The translations under genes and the position numbers were made by a program. Of a DNA stretch of 64,000 nucleotides, positions 61,931 to 64,000 are shown one piece after another. Source of the DNA: Casuarius casuarius. Lineage: Eukaryota; Chordata; Aves; Casuariiformes; Casuariidae. The stretch spans positions 434,001 to 498,000 of the forward strand of contig PTFA01000191.1 of assembly GCA_003342895.1 (NCBI GenBank). The letters run 5' to 3'. Every line of letters begins with the position of its first letter. Position 1 is the stretch's first letter. The notes under the pieces were generated by a model. That model was not told the origin of the DNA, did not search any database, and saw nothing but the letters and a program-made list of their open reading frames with translations.

Positions 61931-64000
61931 ATTCAATTGCCATGAGGCAATGGGTGAATGATTTTCTAAAATGTTCTGCAACAGCCGTCAAGTCTAAGCC
62001 ATCTGTCATCCTCTCAAGATTGAGAAACTTTGAATGAATAAAAAGACCCGTAGCTGTGCTAGGCTTCAGTAGAGGCACTGGGCTGTGCCTTCTTGGGGCC
62101 ACGCATTGCCTGGAGCGCTTCCGAAAGGCACCTTAGCTCCTGGAGGGTGAGTTGCTTCTTACACCCGCACTGGAGAGGAGCTTGGAGGTTGCTCTGATTT
62201 TTAATGCTTACAGGACATCCTGAAAGATGTAAAACATAGAAATGAAAAAATGCTGCTGGTGAGAGAAGCCCGTGGTGAGCTCTGCTTTGTGGGCTATATA
62301 TATAAATTACACTGTCATCCTTGCCAGCCTTTAAAAGCTGAGATGAGTATTGTTCAATGAAGGCTCAGCTGATGTTAAGCATTGCATGATGCATTAGGAA
62401 AAAAAATACTGTGGTCTAAGTTGTTTCCATTTCATTCTTTCATTCCTGGATTTTAGGAATGTAAACAGTTAGTACTTGAGTATTTGGGGCAATCTGATGT
62501 TTAGGGTAGGCTTGGTTAGGCAGTGTTGTACTGGGCTACTGTGTGACTTCATGCTCTCTGAGTCATTATTATTTGGGTTTACAGTGGTTGTATTTTATTT
62601 CACATGAAAACAATTGACTGAATGGTAGAACTAGTTTCTTTTCTTACTTACAGAAGAGTGCTGCCTAACCAATAAGCCAAAAAGGAAAAACAGTAGACAA
62701 ACAACTGGTTATTTAGCATGTTATGTATTTGTAAGTTATGTTTTAATTTCTTTCTTTTTTCTGTTAACTGACTTCCTACCTGAGAAGATGTGATGCTTTC
62801 AAATACGTTTCTTTTTATGTAAACCTCTTGTTTCTGTAGCATAGCAGAGTAATAGCTGTTTCCTAGTCCTAAATAATCCGTGACAGATTTCTTCACATCA
62901 CTTTTGAAGGCTTAGGGCTCATGTATGTTATTTTGTGCTAACAGGGGCCTCTGACAGAAATGTTTCCCTCTCTGCTTCAATCATATTTCCCTTAGAAACT
63001 AGATCTTCTGGTCTTGATTTCAAGTCTGTCAAAATCAATGAGAGACTTTCTCCATTATTTTCAGCAAAATAGAAATCACAGTCTTGCGAGCAGAGAAATC
63101 TGTCCGAAGAATTAAAACATCCTGAGCCTTGTGCTGCAAAGAAGGCAGTCTCCTGCTGCTTGTTTTCTAAGGCCTGGATCTAGTCATCTTGCACACACAG
63201 GATCCTTGCTATGTTTTGTAAAAACATATTATTAAAAGCTCCTCCTGCAGCATGGTAAGTGCACAAGCATCAGTTATGCTGTATAATGACCAGAAGTTTT
63301 GTTCATCCTAAATACTTCAGAAATTATGTCATGCATTTGTGACTGCACCTTACTGGTATTTGATAGAAAGTAATTGGTCAGGTGCTGCTGGTGTAACAGC
63401 ATGTGTCAATTAATTGCAAAAATGCTCAAGATGACTTAACTCCAAAAAGATTTTCTTTTATTCAGGAGAAGAGTAACTTTTTTTTGAATGAAAGAAAAAT
63501 TTTTCACCAAAACCAGAAGAATTCTACTGAGGAAAGATGCTTTCTAGGAAGTTCTCTATAAGGCAGAAATACAAATCAAAAAGATGATGCCATCATGAAG
63601 ATGCCTTAATGTCTTCAAGACAAGAATGTGTAGCAATCCTTGCTGTCCTGACTTGAAGGGAATATATGTTTAAAACCTGTTTTTAAAACTGTTGTTTCCA
63701 AGAACTTTAATTTATATAAGCAAGTATCTTTCCCAGACAAGTACTTAAAGGCAGTTGTGTGAAAGAGGCCAAACATATGGCAAATGTGCAAAAATAACTA
63801 CCAATACTTGCAAAGATAAAGCTGGATATTGAAAAGCAGCAGAAAGCATGGTGCACAGTGGTTAAAAAGGAACGATCCAAGGAGCCGCAGCTGCTCCTGG
63901 TGGGAGCGGGCGATGTAGGGGGTCTGCCCAATGTTCAAGTTACACTCTTGCTGTGCAGAGCAGTTCTCGCTTTTGGGCTCAAGCTGATATGGGAAACGAT
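61931..64000. other. Non-coding DNA, no gene recognised
   Basis: AT-rich DNA to the right edge, with a TA-rich stretch near 62298 and one palindromic relic (63012-63072). No exon or RNA gene could be supported. Confidence 0.5.
63012..63072. repeat. Degraded palindromic MITE-like relic
   Basis: The words aaaatcaatgagagact and ttctccattattttcagc form an imperfect hairpin matching the recalled pattern 'gaagtcaatgggagact-ttccattgacttcag' of the palindromic sauropsid repeat family. Confidence 0.4.

Overview
This is vertebrate nuclear DNA, most likely from a bird. Two same-strand copies of a CR1 LINE (about 11.5-12.6 kb and 53.1-54.5 kb) keep the 3'-terminal sequence typical of sauropsid CR1. One older CR1/L3-like relic lies on the opposite strand. 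There is no SINE or L1 load, and CR1 covers only about 4% of the window, which fits a bird better than a turtle or crocodile. Most of the sequence is AT-rich, CpG-poor and broken by stops in all frames. No complete protein-coding gene can be read, and no known protein family was recognised outside the CR1 reverse transcriptase.

Layout. 1-20.6 kb: intergenic or intronic DNA with long homopolymers (T57 at the left edge, G32 near 7.95 kb), a perfect palindrome at 7.1 kb and CR1 copy 1. 20.7-22.3 kb: a strong CpG island, interrupted by an 86-base N gap. It is the only clear promoter in the window and has a good plus-strand splice donor at 21525, so it probably carries the first exon of a rightward gene. 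22.3-64 kb: mostly low-information DNA that would be the large intron(s) of that gene. It contains an old CR1 relic, short palindromic MITE-like relics, CR1 copy 2, an MIR-like relic, two CpG-preserving blocks that look like conserved non-coding elements, and a few candidate exons (33.33, 40.53, 42.64 and 57.25 kb) whose splice signals and phases can be chained on the plus strand. The chain is an inference: no homologue was recognised and open frames this short are common by chance.

The items most worth checking are the candidate exon chain downstream of the CpG island, the scattered palindromic 'tcaatgg' relics (one with perfect 10-bp terminal inverted repeats), and the minus-strand candidate exon with GC-rich third positions next to the island.
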